In this document: in pieces, positions 1-8,810 of the stretch
Position numbering within the stretch: position 1 is the stretch's first letter
Layout: each line of letters starts with the position of its first letter
Assembly: GCA_964604705.1 (NCBI GenBank)
Contig: CAZSAP010000011.1
Span: 49,650-113,649 of the forward strand
Direction of reading: 5' to 3'
Length of the DNA: 64,000 bases
Origin: JAAXVQ01 sp964604705
Lineage (GTDB): Bacteria; Oederibacteriota; JAAXVQ01
Translations under genes and position numbers: made by a program
Notes under the pieces: generated by a model
Database searches by the model: none
Told to the model about the DNA's origin: nothing
What the model saw: the letters and a program-made list of their open reading frames with translations, nothing else

Positions 1-2074
1 TTTTACCCGTGTTGGAGACTTCAATCCCAGCATTCGCTGGCTTTACCTCTTGGGTTATGAAAAAGGCATGGTCTATTTCCTTTTGGATTCCCAACCCACC
101 CGCTACCGAGGGCTTGAACCCGAAACCCCGCCGGGTGAGCTCTATCCTGAAGCCAGCGACGAGCTGCTGCAAGCATTTCGCACACCGGGAAGCAAGCCGT
201 TCATCGAAGGTCCTGTGTCCGACCGTTGGGGAACTTGGATCAGTGCTTTGGTACCTATTTGTCAGCCGCGCACCCATCGGGTGTTGGCCATTGTCGGCAT
301 GGACGTGGACTACTCCACCTGGCAAAAACGTGTTGCCCAATCACGCCTGGGCCCTATCGCCGCGGTGTTCTTTGCGGCCATGCTAAACATTATTTTCTTT
401 GCCTATCTCTACCGTTCGTTGCATTCCGCAGCCCAGCAAGCTCAATCCGAGGCACGTTACCGTGCCTTATTCAGCAATATGCTCAACGGTTTTGCCTACC
501 ATCGCATACTCTTAGACGAAAACGGCAAACCCGAGGATTATATATTTCTCGAGATAAATAAAGCCTTTGAACGCGATACCGGCCTATTCAGCAAGCGAAT
601 TATTGGCAAGCGAGTCACAGAGATTTTACCCAACATTAAAACCTCCGATTTTGATTGGATCGGCACGTACGGCCAAGTGGCCTTGGGCGGACCGCCCTTG
701 CATTTTGAACAATTTTACGGCGATCCCCTTAACCGCTGGTTTTCCATCTCGGTTTACAGTCCGAAGCCTGAATATTTCGCTACCATTATGGCAGACATCA
801 GTGAAAGCAAGCAAAACCAGCAAAACCTGGTGCAGGCCAAAATTGCGATTGAGGAAGCGTTTGCCCAATTGGAGGCCACCAACGAACAACTCGAAACCGC
901 CGTGATCCAAGCCGAACAAATGGCCAGCGCCGCCAATGCGGCCAACCTTGCGAAATCCGAATTTTTGGCCAACATGAGTCACGAGATCCGTACCCCGATG
1001 AATGGCATTTTAGGCATGAGTGATTTACTGTTAGAAACCCCGCTTAACCAAGAACAACGTGATTACCTGGATATGGTCAAAACCTCGGCTACTTCGCTGC
1101 TGAGCCTGCTCAACGACATTTTAGACTTTTCGAAAATCGAAGCCGGGAAACTCGACCTGCACAACACCGAATTCAATCTACGCAATAGCTTGGAACACAC
1201 ATTAAAAATCATGAGCGTACGCGCACAAGAAAAAAAGCTCAATCTCACCTGCACTGTAGGACGCGACATTCCCGAAACCTTGTTTGGCGATGCTCACCGC
1301 CTGCGCCAGATACTAGTCAACCTCTTGGGCAATGCCCTCAAATTTACCGACCATGGCGAGATCGTGGTTTCCGTAAGTCTCTTGGGTCAACACGACGAAA
1401 ACGTGACCTTGCATTTTTCAGTGCGGGATACAGGTATCGGCATCGCGCCTGAAAAACTCGAGGTCATTTTTTCCCCCTTTGTCCAGGCCGATGGCTCAAG
1501 CACGCGAAAATTCGGTGGCACGGGCTTAGGCCTGGCCATTTCCCGACAGCTCACGGGATTGTTCGGTGGCAAACTCTGGGTGGAAAGCACTCAGGGAGTC
1601 GGCAGTAGTTTTCATTTCACCGTCAATCTGAGCATCCCACTCCAACAGGCGCCGCTTGCGACCTCCCCCGCCGCCTCTTTGGTCCCCAGAAAGGCACGAA
1701 CCCCGCTCCGAATCTTGGTGGCCGAAGATAACTTTATCAATCAAACCCTGGTGGTCCGTTGGCTCACCAAATGGGGGCATACGGTGGCGACTGCGTCCGA
1801 TGGCAAGGCTGCTTTCGAGTCCATGCGAGAGAATCACTACGATCTCATCTTAATGGACGTTCAGATGCCTGAAATGGATGGCTGCGAAGCGACGCGTGCC
1901 ATCCGAGCCTTTGAAGCATCAACGGCAGGCAAGCATACACGAATCGTGGCCTTGACGGCGCATGCCATGAAAAACGACCAGGAAGCCTGCCTCCAGGCGG
2001 GTATGGACGATTATCTGACCAAACCCATTGACCCCGATGCCTTGTTTGCCTTGCTTGAAAAAAAACAGGTTTAA
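1..2074 (+). CDS. Hybrid sensor histidine kinase/response regulator (5' end outside window)
   Basis: The frame is open from base 2 with no stop, so the gene starts upstream; the first ATG in view (50) is internal. About 690 codons are visible. Order: end of a periplasmic Cache/CHASE-like sensor region, a membrane segment near bases 345-405 (AAVFFAAMLNIIFFAYLY), a PAS domain, a coiled coil of about 60 residues, HisKA with the H box NMSHEIRTP (acceptor His codon 980-982), HATPase_c with DTGIGI and GGTGLGL boxes, and a C-terminal receiver (LILMDVQMPEMDG, acceptor Asp codon 1856-1858). It should autophosphorylate and pass phosphate to its own receiver. The signal is unknown and no output domain is visible, so it probably acts on another regulator or through an HPt protein. 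All catalytic boxes look intact. Confidence 0.93.
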   Translation, partial: FTRVGDFNPSIRWLYLLGYEKGMVYFLLDSQPTRYRGLEPETPPGELYPEASDELLQAFRTPGSKPFIEGPVSDRWGTWISALVPICQPRTHRVLAIVGMDVDYSTWQKRVAQSRLGPIAAVFFAAMLNIIFFAYLYRSLHSAAQQAQSEARYRALFSNMLNGFAYHRILLDENGKPEDYIFLEINKAFERDTGLFSKRIIGKRVTEILPNIKTSDFDWIGTYGQVALGGPPLHFEQFYGDPLNRWFSISVYSPKPEYFATIMADISESKQNQQNLVQAKIAIEEAFAQLEATNEQLETAVIQAEQMASAANAANLAKSEFLANMSHEIRTPMNGILGMSDLLLETPLNQEQRDYLDMVKTSATSLLSLLNDILDFSKIEAGKLDLHNTEFNLRNSLEHTLKIMSVRAQEKKLNLTCTVGRDIPETLFGDAHRLRQILVNLLGNALKFTDHGEIVVSVSLLGQHDENVTLHFSVRDTGIGIAPEKLEVIFSPFVQADGSSTRKFGGTGLGLAISRQLTGLFGGKLWVESTQGVGSSFHFTVNLSIPLQQAPLATSPAASLVPRKARTPLRILVAEDNFINQTLVVRWLTKWGHTVATASDGKAAFESMRENHYDLILMDVQMPEMDGCEATRAIRAFEASTAGKHTRIVALTAHAMKNDQEACLQAGMDDYLTKPIDPDALFALLEKKQV

Positions 2075-2174
2075 CCGCTAAAAAACCTTTTGAAAGCCGC
2101 TTGTTTTTTTAGAACCCCTGCGCTAAACTGGCACACAGTTTGTATCCCATTTTTTCATTGGTAGGAACCCAACT

Positions 2175-3776
2175 ATGACCCGATCCTTATTAAGTGGAAA
2201 TGAAGCTCTGGCTCTGGCCGCCTTGGATGCCGGCGTTGCTTTAGGCGTAGGTTATCCCGGCACACCGTCGACCGAGATCTTGGAAAATTTTTATCAACTC
2301 GGCGGCAAGGCCCAATGGTCCCCCAATGAAAAAGTAGCCCTGGAAGTTGCCCTGGGTGCCGCCTTTGCCTCCACCCGCGCCCTGGCCACCATGAAACACG
2401 TGGGGGTCAATGTGGCCGCCGATCCGCTGTTCACCGCCGCGTACACCGGTGTCCCGGGCGCCCTCATCGTGGTCACGGCCGATGATCCGGGCATGGCTTC
2501 AAGTCAAAACGAACAAGACAACCGCCACTATGCCGAAGCCGCGGGTTTGCCCATGATCGAACCGGCCGACTCCCAGGAGGCCTACGATTTTTTCTTCACG
2601 GCCGTGGAGCTCTCCGAGCGTTGGCACATTCCCGTTCTCTTTCGCATGACCACCCGTGTCTGCCACTCCAAGACCATTGTGGAACGCCGCTCCCAGACGC
2701 TGGCCGCATCCAAGCCCTATTTCGAGCGCGACCCCAAGAGCAAAGTCATGATCCCAGCGTACGCGCGCCCGGCCCATCGCCGTTTGCGCCAAAAATTGCG
2801 TGAGATAGCGGCTTGGGGGGAAACTTCCACGCTCAATCAAACCGTGCCCGGTGACTCCACCTTGGGTCTGATCACGTCGGGCATTGCCTTCATGCATGCG
2901 CGCGAGGCCGCCCCGGAAGCCGCGGTGCTCAAACTGGGTCTGACGTACCCGCTCCCCCTGAAACGCATATCCGATTTTGTGCATGCCCAGACTCGCACCC
3001 TCGTGCTTGAAGAGGGCGATCCCTTCTTGGTTTCGTCTTTGCGCGCGGCCGGTCTTACGGTGGACGGCGCTCCGGAAATGTTCCGTTACAATGAATTGGA
3101 CGTGGAACGCGTGTCCCGCATTCTGGCCAACGATACCACACCGGAAGCTCCCCCGCTACCCGGCAAACCTCCACAACTCTGTGTGGGCTGCCCGCACCGC
3201 AAAGCCTTTGAAATTCTCCGCCAAAAAGCCTGCATTGTGGCCGGCGACATTGGCTGTTACACCTTGGGGGTCCTCCCCCCGTTTGAAGCCATGGATACCT
3301 GTGTCTGCATGGGGGCGTCCATTGGCGTGGGCTTAGGATTGCGGCATACCCTGCCGGTGGATCAAGCGCGTAAAGTGGTGAGTGTTATTGGGGACTCGAC
3401 CTTCATGCACAGCGGCCTAACCGGACTGGTGGAAATGGTCTACAATCCGCCCAAAACCGGACACGTGGTGCTCCTGCTGGACAACGGGACCACGGCCATG
3501 ACCGGACTCCAGGAACACCCGGGCACCGGGCGCACCTTGGGCGGCGCTCCGACACATAAGATTTCATTTGAAAATGTGGCCCACAGCCTCGGCATTCAAA
3601 ATGTACATGTGGTGGATCCGCACACCGAGACCGAAGCCTTGGCCACCCTGATTCAAAACGCCTTGGATTCGAGCGAACTAACCTTGATCATTGCACGCCG
3701 GCCATGTCTGTTGGCCGCCAAACATATTCATGCCGCGGAAAAAGCCGCAGTTGCCGGAGGCACCCATGTCGCTTAA
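2175..3776 (+). CDS. iorA: Indolepyruvate:ferredoxin oxidoreductase, alpha subunit, lacking the C-terminal ferredoxin domain
   Basis: 533 aa. With IorB it oxidatively decarboxylates aryl-pyruvates (from Trp, Phe, Tyr transamination) to aryl-acetyl-CoA, reducing ferredoxin. The N-terminal half is a pyrimidine-binding domain (GYPGTPSTEI near residue 28); the C-terminal half carries the TPP-binding domain (LCVGCPHRK near 335, GDIGCYTLG, GDSTFMHSG, DNGTTAMTG). Most IorA proteins continue for 60-100 residues with a two-[4Fe-4S] ferredoxin domain. Here the protein ends shortly after ARRPC and no CxxCxxC cluster is present. The stop lies inside iorB, which overlaps by 11 bases, so the short form is not a frame error I can see. 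A GGxGG-like Shine-Dalgarno (TAGGAAC) sits just before the ATG. Confidence 0.9.
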   Translation: MTRSLLSGNEALALAALDAGVALGVGYPGTPSTEILENFYQLGGKAQWSPNEKVALEVALGAAFASTRALATMKHVGVNVAADPLFTAAYTGVPGALIVVTADDPGMASSQNEQDNRHYAEAAGLPMIEPADSQEAYDFFFTAVELSERWHIPVLFRMTTRVCHSKTIVERRSQTLAASKPYFERDPKSKVMIPAYARPAHRRLRQKLREIAAWGETSTLNQTVPGDSTLGLITSGIAFMHAREAAPEAAVLKLGLTYPLPLKRISDFVHAQTRTLVLEEGDPFLVSSLRAAGLTVDGAPEMFRYNELDVERVSRILANDTTPEAPPLPGKPPQLCVGCPHRKAFEILRQKACIVAGDIGCYTLGVLPPFEAMDTCVCMGASIGVGLGLRHTLPVDQARKVVSVIGDSTFMHSGLTGLVEMVYNPPKTGHVVLLLDNGTTAMTGLQEHPGTGRTLGGAPTHKISFENVAHSLGIQNVHVVDPHTETEALATLIQNALDSSELTLIIARRPCLLAAKHIHAAEKAAVAGGTHVA

Positions 3777-4239
3777 CATCACCAACATCCGTATGGCCGG
3801 TTTGGGCGGGCAAGGCATCATCCGCGCCTCGGACATCTTGGCCGAAGTGGCCTTTCGTTCCGGCGTCGACGTTAAAAAAAGCGAACTGCACGGCATGAGC
3901 CAGCGGGGCGGCTCGGTTTCCTCCGATGTGCGCTTTGGCCCCCGTGTGTACAGCCCCATGATTCCCAAAGGTGGCGCCGATTACCTGATCATTGTCTCGC
4001 CGGACCAAGTCGAGAACAACCTCCCAGCCTTGAAACCCGGTGGTGTTCTGATCAAATCCGATGCGATTCCCGAAACAGAACTCCCCAACAAAAAAACGCT
4101 GAACCTGGCCCTGCTCGGGGTGCTGAGCAAGCACCTTCCGTTTTCCGAAGAACTTTGGCTCTCGACCATTGAAGAAAGCTTCGAGCCGTCTTTCTATGCG
4201 GCCAATGAAAAAGCTTTTAAGCTTGGGCGCGGGAAGTAA
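3766..4239 (+). CDS. iorB: Indolepyruvate:ferredoxin oxidoreductase, beta subunit
   Basis: 157 aa, the gamma-type domain partner of IorA (RMAGLGGQGIIRASDIL at the N-terminus, then KKSELHGMSQRGGSVSSDV, the family signature). The frame is open further upstream, but the ATG at 3766 is chosen because a perfect GGAGG lies at 3756-3760, six bases before it, inside the 3' end of iorA. The overlap implies translational coupling to iorA. It is somewhat shorter than typical IorB (about 190 aa), with the difference at the C-terminus. The stop codon lies in the loop of a strong hairpin followed by a T run. Confidence 0.9.
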   Translation: MSLNITNIRMAGLGGQGIIRASDILAEVAFRSGVDVKKSELHGMSQRGGSVSSDVRFGPRVYSPMIPKGGADYLIIVSPDQVENNLPALKPGGVLIKSDAIPETELPNKKTLNLALLGVLSKHLPFSEELWLSTIEESFEPSFYAANEKAFKLGRGK

Positions 4240-4254
4240 TCCGCGCCTTTTTTA
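4226..4254 (+). terminator. Intrinsic terminator or attenuator overlapping the iorB stop
   Basis: Perfect 7-bp stem GGCGCGG (4226-4232) / CCGCGCC (4241-4247), 8-base loop containing the TAA stop, followed by TTTTTTATT. This is a classical Rho-independent shape. It separates iorAB from the downstream paaK genes, so these either have their own promoter or are expressed by readthrough. Confidence 0.75.
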
Positions 4255-4320
4255 TTAATCGATCTTGTATTGGTATCGCACGGACTTAACCGTACCCCAT
4301 TTGTTACCAGGAGGTTGTGC

Positions 4321-5655
4321 ATGATCTCTGAACTTTGGAATGACGCGCATGGAACCTTTCATCCTGCCAGTGCCCCGGATTTTCTCCCGCTCCCCCAGCT
4401 CAAACAACTCCAGCTCCAGCGACTCCAAGCCTTGGTGGCCCGGGCCTACGAGCATGTACCGTTGTTCCAAAAACGCATGCAGGAACGTAAGCTGAACCCG
4501 GACAAGCTCCGAACCTTGGCCGATATCCAGCATCTTCCGTTCACGGTGAAAACCGATTTGCGCGACACCTATCCGTTCGGACTCTTCGCCAGCCCCATGC
4601 ACGAGATTGTTCGCTTGCACGCTTCCAGCGGCACCACGGGCAAACCGATTGTGGTGGCGTACACCCAAGAAGACGTGGATGTCTGGGCCAGCGTCATGGT
4701 CCGCAGTTTTGCGGCCTGCGGCCTGCACAAGGGCGATATTGTACAAAACGCCTACGGCTACGGTTTATTCACCGGCGGCTTGGGCGCCCACTACGGGGCC
4801 GAGGCTCTCGGAGCCACGGTTATTCCCATCTCCGGCGGCAACACGGACCGTCAGATCATGGTCATGCAGGACTTCGGGGTTACAGCTATCTGCTGCACAC
4901 CGAGTTACTTTATTCACCTTATGGAACGTGCGGGAGAAATGGGAATATCCATGAAATCACTCCCCCTGCGCGTGGGGGTCTTCGGTGCCGAACCCTGGAC
5001 CGAGTCCATGCGCACGCACATACAGGCACATTCCAACGTAAAAGCCTTCGACATTTACGGCCTCTCTGAGATTATTGGTCCGGGTGTGGGCATTGAATGT
5101 TCCAGCCAGTGCGGATTGCACATTTTCGAGGATCATTTTTATCCGGAAATCATTGACCCGGAAACCGGCGAGGTCTTGCCCGACGGACGCGAAGGCGAAC
5201 TGGTCCTCACCACCTTGAGCAAAAAAGCCATGCCCATTATCCGCTATCGGACACGTGACATTTCCTCGCTTAGTCCCGAACCCTGCGCCTGCGGGCGTAC
5301 CATCCGCCGCATCCGCCGCATTGGGCGGCGCAGCGACGACATGTTCATCATCCGAGGGGTCAATGTCTTCCCTTCGCAAATCGAGAGTGCCCTCCTGGCG
5401 GCCGAAGGTACCCAGCCGCATTATCAGATCATTCTTACCAGCGAGAAGGGCCTGGATCAAATTCAGGTACAGGTGGAAGTCACCTCCGATGTGTTCAGTG
5501 ACAAAGTCGGCGCCATGGAAACCCTCCACGGAAAACTCACCCATGCACTGGAACACACCTTGGGCCTGCATGTGAATGTCAGCTTGGTGGAACCGCACAC
5601 GCTGCAGCGCAGCGAAGGCAAAGCCAAACGGGTATTGGATCAGCGCAACCGCTAG
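4321..5655 (+). CDS. paaK: Phenylacetate-CoA ligase (AMP-forming), first paralogue
   Basis: 444 aa. Adenylate-forming enzyme that joins aryl-acetates to CoA using ATP; beside iorAB it interconverts the aryl-acetyl-CoA made by Ior with the free acid. Visible motifs: P-loop-like HASSGTTGKP near residue 100, GYGLFTGGLGAHYG, DIYGLSEIIGPGVG (A5-type motif), YRTRDISS and the C-terminal RIGRRSDDMFIIRGVNVFP. A zinc-like Cys set (ECSSQCG, PCACGR) is present as in other PaaK. Start at 4321 is preferred over upstream codons because AGGAGG sits at 4309-4314. A second paralogue lies downstream; the free-acid specificity of each is unknown. Confidence 0.92.
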   Translation: MISELWNDAHGTFHPASAPDFLPLPQLKQLQLQRLQALVARAYEHVPLFQKRMQERKLNPDKLRTLADIQHLPFTVKTDLRDTYPFGLFASPMHEIVRLHASSGTTGKPIVVAYTQEDVDVWASVMVRSFAACGLHKGDIVQNAYGYGLFTGGLGAHYGAEALGATVIPISGGNTDRQIMVMQDFGVTAICCTPSYFIHLMERAGEMGISMKSLPLRVGVFGAEPWTESMRTHIQAHSNVKAFDIYGLSEIIGPGVGIECSSQCGLHIFEDHFYPEIIDPETGEVLPDGREGELVLTTLSKKAMPIIRYRTRDISSLSPEPCACGRTIRRIRRIGRRSDDMFIIRGVNVFPSQIESALLAAEGTQPHYQIILTSEKGLDQIQVQVEVTSDVFSDKVGAMETLHGKLTHALEHTLGLHVNVSLVEPHTLQRSEGKAKRVLDQRNR

Positions 5656-5671
5656 GGTTCCTTCGGGAACC
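5656..5671 (+). terminator. UUCG-capped hairpin between paaK and the ACT gene
   Basis: GGTTCC-TTCG-GGAACC immediately after the paaK stop: a 6-bp stem closed by a very stable C(UUCG)G tetraloop. The T-rich stretch after it (GCTTATTCTT) is weak, so mRNA processing or 3'-end protection is as likely as termination. Confidence 0.5.
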
Positions 5672-5698
5672 GCTTATTCTTAATTATGGAGGCATACC

Positions 5699-6139
5699 GT
5701 GAAACTGAATCAGCTTTCGGTCTTTTTGGAAAACAAGCCCGGGCAACTTAAAATGGCCTGCCAACTTCTGGCCGACGCCGGGATCAGCATCCTGACCCTT
5801 TCCTTGGCCGACACCAAACAGTTCGGCATTTTGCGCCTCATCCTGCGCGAATGGGCACGCGCCAAGAGCATTATGGAAGCCGCAGGATTCGTGATCAAAG
5901 TCACCGAAGTCGCGGCCGTTGAAGTCAATGACCGTCCGGGCGGTCTGGCGAAAATTCTTAAAGCCATTGAAGATGCCGCCCTCAACGTGGAGTACATGTA
6001 CGCCTTCACCTTCGGACGCGAGGGCAAAGCGGTCTTGATTTTCCGCTTCGACGATGTGGATGCGGCCATTTTGAAGCTTCAGGAAAAAGGCGTTAACTTC
6101 GTCGGCAGTGTTGATTTGTATGCCCGATCCGAGGCCTAA
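5699..6139 (+). CDS. Tandem ACT-domain amino-acid-binding protein
   Basis: 146 aa built of two ACT domains of about 70 residues: first LSVFLENKPGQLKMACQLLADAGISI, then a second starting EVNDRPGGLAKILKAIEDA. ACT pairs usually bind amino acids and control an enzyme or regulator. Proteins of this size are common next to ior and paaK genes in anaerobes and are thought to sense aromatic or branched amino acids; the exact ligand cannot be read here. The GTG start is supported by GGAGG at 5688-5692. It ends six bases before the second paaK. Confidence 0.85.
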   Translation: MKLNQLSVFLENKPGQLKMACQLLADAGISILTLSLADTKQFGILRLILREWARAKSIMEAAGFVIKVTEVAAVEVNDRPGGLAKILKAIEDAALNVEYMYAFTFGREGKAVLIFRFDDVDAAILKLQEKGVNFVGSVDLYARSEA

Positions 6140-6145
6140 CCCCAG

Positions 6146-7483
6146 ATGACCCACAGCTGGCCGTTTGAAAACCGTATCTGGGACCCGGTGGAGTCTTTGC
6201 CCCGGCATGAGCTGCAGGCACTGCAGTTGGTCCGTTTGCAAGACTGTGTCCGACATGTGGCCCAGGTACCCTTTTACCAAAAAGCCTTCCAGGAGCTTCA
6301 TCTGCACCCGGAATCGATCCGCTCGCTCGATGATATCCGACGCCTCCCTTTTACTACCAAGGAGGATTTGCGGCTAAACTACCCGCTGGGTTTTCTGGCC
6401 ATCCCCCGTGAAAAGGTCGTGCGCATCCACGGTTCCTCGGGAACCACCGGCAAGCCCACCTTTGTGGCCTATTCCCGCGAAGACTTGATGCTCTGGTCCA
6501 ATCTCTGTGCGCGTTTCTTGGTCGCCGGGGGCGTACGACCCGAGCACACGGCGCAAATCGCCTTCGGGTACGGTTTATTCACCGGCGGCTTTGGTCTGCA
6601 CTACGGTTTGGAACGCGTAGGTGCGGCCGTGGTCCCGGCCTCATCGGGAAACACCCAGCGCCAACTGCTGCTGATGCAAGATTTGGGTGTAAACGTGCTG
6701 ATTTGCACCCCCAGCTACGCACTCACCATTGCCGAAGAACTTAAGGCGCAGGGCTGGATTCCCGGAAAAATGCCGCTGCGTTTCGGGCATTTCGGCGGCG
6801 AACCTTGGACCGAAGACATGCGTCAACAAATTGAAAAAGGTCTGGGCATCCTGGCCTTCAACAATTACGGTTTGTCTGAAATCATTGGTCCGGGTGTCAG
6901 CGGTGAGTGCGTGGCGCGCTGCGGCATGCATCTGCAAGAGGACCACTTCCTCATTGAGTGCCTCCACCCGGAAACCTTGGAACCGGTGCCGGACGGTGAG
7001 ATCGGCGAATTGGTCATCACCACCCTAACCAAAACCGCGATGCCTTTGCTGCGCTACCGCACCCGCGACCTGGCCAGCTTGGAGCGCGTGCCCTGCATCT
7101 GTGGCCGGACCACCCTGCGCATGAGCCGGGTCTTGGGACGCAGCGACGACATGCTCATTATCCGCGGCTGCAACATCTTCCCCACGCAAATCGAGGAAGC
7201 CCTGCTGCGCGTCGAAGGCACGGCCCCACACTACTTGATCGAGGTTGCGCGCCCGGGAACCATGGATGAGCTGACCATAAAGGTAGAAATTCGCCCGGAA
7301 AACTTTTCCGATAAGATGAGCTACATGCAGCACTTGCACGACCGCTTGGATCGGGAGATCCAGGGCGTTACCGGCATACGCGCCAACATCGAACTGGTCA
7401 AGCCGCAAACCTTGGAACGTTTTGTGGGCAAGGCGAAACGTGTGATCGACCACCGCAAGCCGTCCGCGCCCAATCCGGCGTAA
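6146..7483 (+). CDS. paaK: Phenylacetate-CoA ligase (AMP-forming), second paralogue
   Basis: 445 aa and clearly homologous to the gene at 4321-5655 along its full length: HGSSGTTGKPTFVAYS near residue 95, GYGLFTGGFGLHYG, NNYGLSEIIGPGVS, YRTRDLAS and LGRSDDMLIIRGCNIFP. All adenylation motifs are intact in both copies, so both are probably active; substrate choice (phenylacetate, indoleacetate, hydroxyphenylacetate) may differ. Conserved Cys residues ECVARCG and PCICGR are kept. The start lies 6 bases after the ACT gene, with GAGG at 6131-6134 as a possible ribosome site. Confidence 0.92.
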   Translation: MTHSWPFENRIWDPVESLPRHELQALQLVRLQDCVRHVAQVPFYQKAFQELHLHPESIRSLDDIRRLPFTTKEDLRLNYPLGFLAIPREKVVRIHGSSGTTGKPTFVAYSREDLMLWSNLCARFLVAGGVRPEHTAQIAFGYGLFTGGFGLHYGLERVGAAVVPASSGNTQRQLLLMQDLGVNVLICTPSYALTIAEELKAQGWIPGKMPLRFGHFGGEPWTEDMRQQIEKGLGILAFNNYGLSEIIGPGVSGECVARCGMHLQEDHFLIECLHPETLEPVPDGEIGELVITTLTKTAMPLLRYRTRDLASLERVPCICGRTTLRMSRVLGRSDDMLIIRGCNIFPTQIEEALLRVEGTAPHYLIEVARPGTMDELTIKVEIRPENFSDKMSYMQHLHDRLDREIQGVTGIRANIELVKPQTLERFVGKAKRVIDHRKPSAPNPA

Positions 7484-7523
7484 ACTGCCTGCGGCATTTC
7501 CGGAACAAGCATTGGCCCAAAAC

Positions 7524-7543
7524 GCAAACACACCTATGTTTGC
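7524..7543 (+). promoter_or_regulatory. Inverted repeat upstream of the flavodiiron gene
   Basis: GCAAACA (7524-7530) and TGTTTGC (7537-7543) form a perfect 7-bp inverted repeat with 6 bases between, 33 bases before the fprA start. There is no T run after it, so an operator or 5'-UTR hairpin is more likely than a terminator. No regulator can be assigned. Confidence 0.35.
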
Positions 7544-7576
7544 ATGTATGTACGATACCCCTAGGAGGACTTACTT

Positions 7577-8767
7577 ATGCATACCCAGCTGGCCAAAGGT
7601 GTTTACAGTGTCGGAGTCGTGGATTGGAATCTCCGTCACTTTCACGGCTTTGAACTTTCCACCCACCGCGGCTCATCCTACAACGCGTACCTGGTCATCG
7701 ATGAGAAGATCGCCCTTATCGATACGGTTTGGACGCCTTTTCAGGATCAATTGCTCGAAAACATCAAGGAACTGATTGATCCGGCTAAAATCGATTATGT
7801 GGTAGCCAACCATGCGGAAGTGGATCACTCTGGAAGCCTGCCGGCCATTATGCGTGCGGCTCCTCTGGCCACGCTGGTCGTCTCCAAGCGTGGCGCCGAG
7901 AGCATTCCCGGGCATTATCACCAGCCCTGGACCATGCATGCTGTCCAAACCGGGGATAAAATTTCCCTGGGTTCAACCGATCTTGTGTTCGTGGAAGCCA
8001 CCATGCTGCATTGGCCGGACAGCATGTTTACCTACCTGACGGAGCACAACATCCTTTTTTCCAACGACGCCTTTGGACAGCATTACGCCGCTTCCTCCCG
8101 TTTCAACGACGAAGTCGATCAAGCCGAACTTTATGCCGAAGCCCAAAAATACTACGCCAATATCCTCACGCCCTTCTCGGGTCTGGTCATCAAAAAAATC
8201 GAGGAGCTCCTGGCCTTGAATTTGCCCGTGACCATGATCGCACCGAGTCACGGCATCATCTGGCGTCAGGATCCCCTGCAAATCGTCAAGCAGTATCAGC
8301 GTTGGGCCGAACAAACGCCCGAACCTACGGCCGTCATTTTATACGACACCATGTGGGAGGCCACACGCCGAATGGCCGAAGCCATTGGCCAGGGATTGCA
8401 GGCCGAGGGCATAACCTACAAATCCTTTCTCATGTCCAACACCGACCGCAACGATGCCATTGCCGAGGTCTTCAAGGCCAAAGCCATTATCGTAGGCTCC
8501 CCAACCCTGAACAACGGGCTTTTGCCCACACTCATGCCGATTCTCGAAGACTTGCGTGGATTGAAATTCAAGAACAAACTGGGAGCGGCGTTCGGTTCCT
8601 ACGGTTGGAGCGGTGAGTGTGTGAAACTGCTGGAAGAACATTTAGGTGCCTGCAAAATCCCCGTGGCCGTGCCGGGGGTGAAGGCCAAGTGGCAACCCAC
8701 GGCCGACGATTTGGCGCAATGCGAAGCTTTAGGCAAGGCCCTCGCCGCAGCCATCAAACAAAACTAG
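7577..8767 (+). CDS. fprA: A-type flavodiiron protein (O2/NO reductase)
   Basis: 396 aa. N-terminal metallo-beta-lactamase-like diiron domain with the ligand pattern NHAEVDHSGS (H-x-E-x-D-H), then MLHWPDSMFTY, SNDAFGQHY and APSHGIIW; C-terminal flavodoxin domain starting ILYDTMWEATRRMAEA near residue 255. The family reduces O2 or NO to water or N2O using electrons from rubredoxin or F420H2 and protects oxygen-sensitive enzymes. Its place behind the Ior/PaaK block fits protection of ferredoxin-dependent metabolism. AGGAGG precedes the ATG by 9 bases. No rubredoxin gene is adjacent. Confidence 0.92.
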   Translation: MHTQLAKGVYSVGVVDWNLRHFHGFELSTHRGSSYNAYLVIDEKIALIDTVWTPFQDQLLENIKELIDPAKIDYVVANHAEVDHSGSLPAIMRAAPLATLVVSKRGAESIPGHYHQPWTMHAVQTGDKISLGSTDLVFVEATMLHWPDSMFTYLTEHNILFSNDAFGQHYAASSRFNDEVDQAELYAEAQKYYANILTPFSGLVIKKIEELLALNLPVTMIAPSHGIIWRQDPLQIVKQYQRWAEQTPEPTAVILYDTMWEATRRMAEAIGQGLQAEGITYKSFLMSNTDRNDAIAEVFKAKAIIVGSPTLNNGLLPTLMPILEDLRGLKFKNKLGAAFGSYGWSGECVKLLEEHLGACKIPVAVPGVKAKWQPTADDLAQCEALGKALAAAIKQN

Positions 8768-8770
8768 CGC

Positions 8771-8806
8771 GTAGGGGCAAGGCTGCCTTGCCCCTACGTC
8801 GCTTTT
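8771..8806. terminator. Bidirectional terminator between convergent genes
   Basis: GTAGGGGCAAGG (8771-8782) and its exact complement CCTTGCCCCTAC (8786-8797) around a 3-base loop, with GCTTTTCC after it on the plus strand. It sits between fprA and the converging gene at 8811. Confidence 0.7.
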
Positions 8807-8810
8807 CCTT

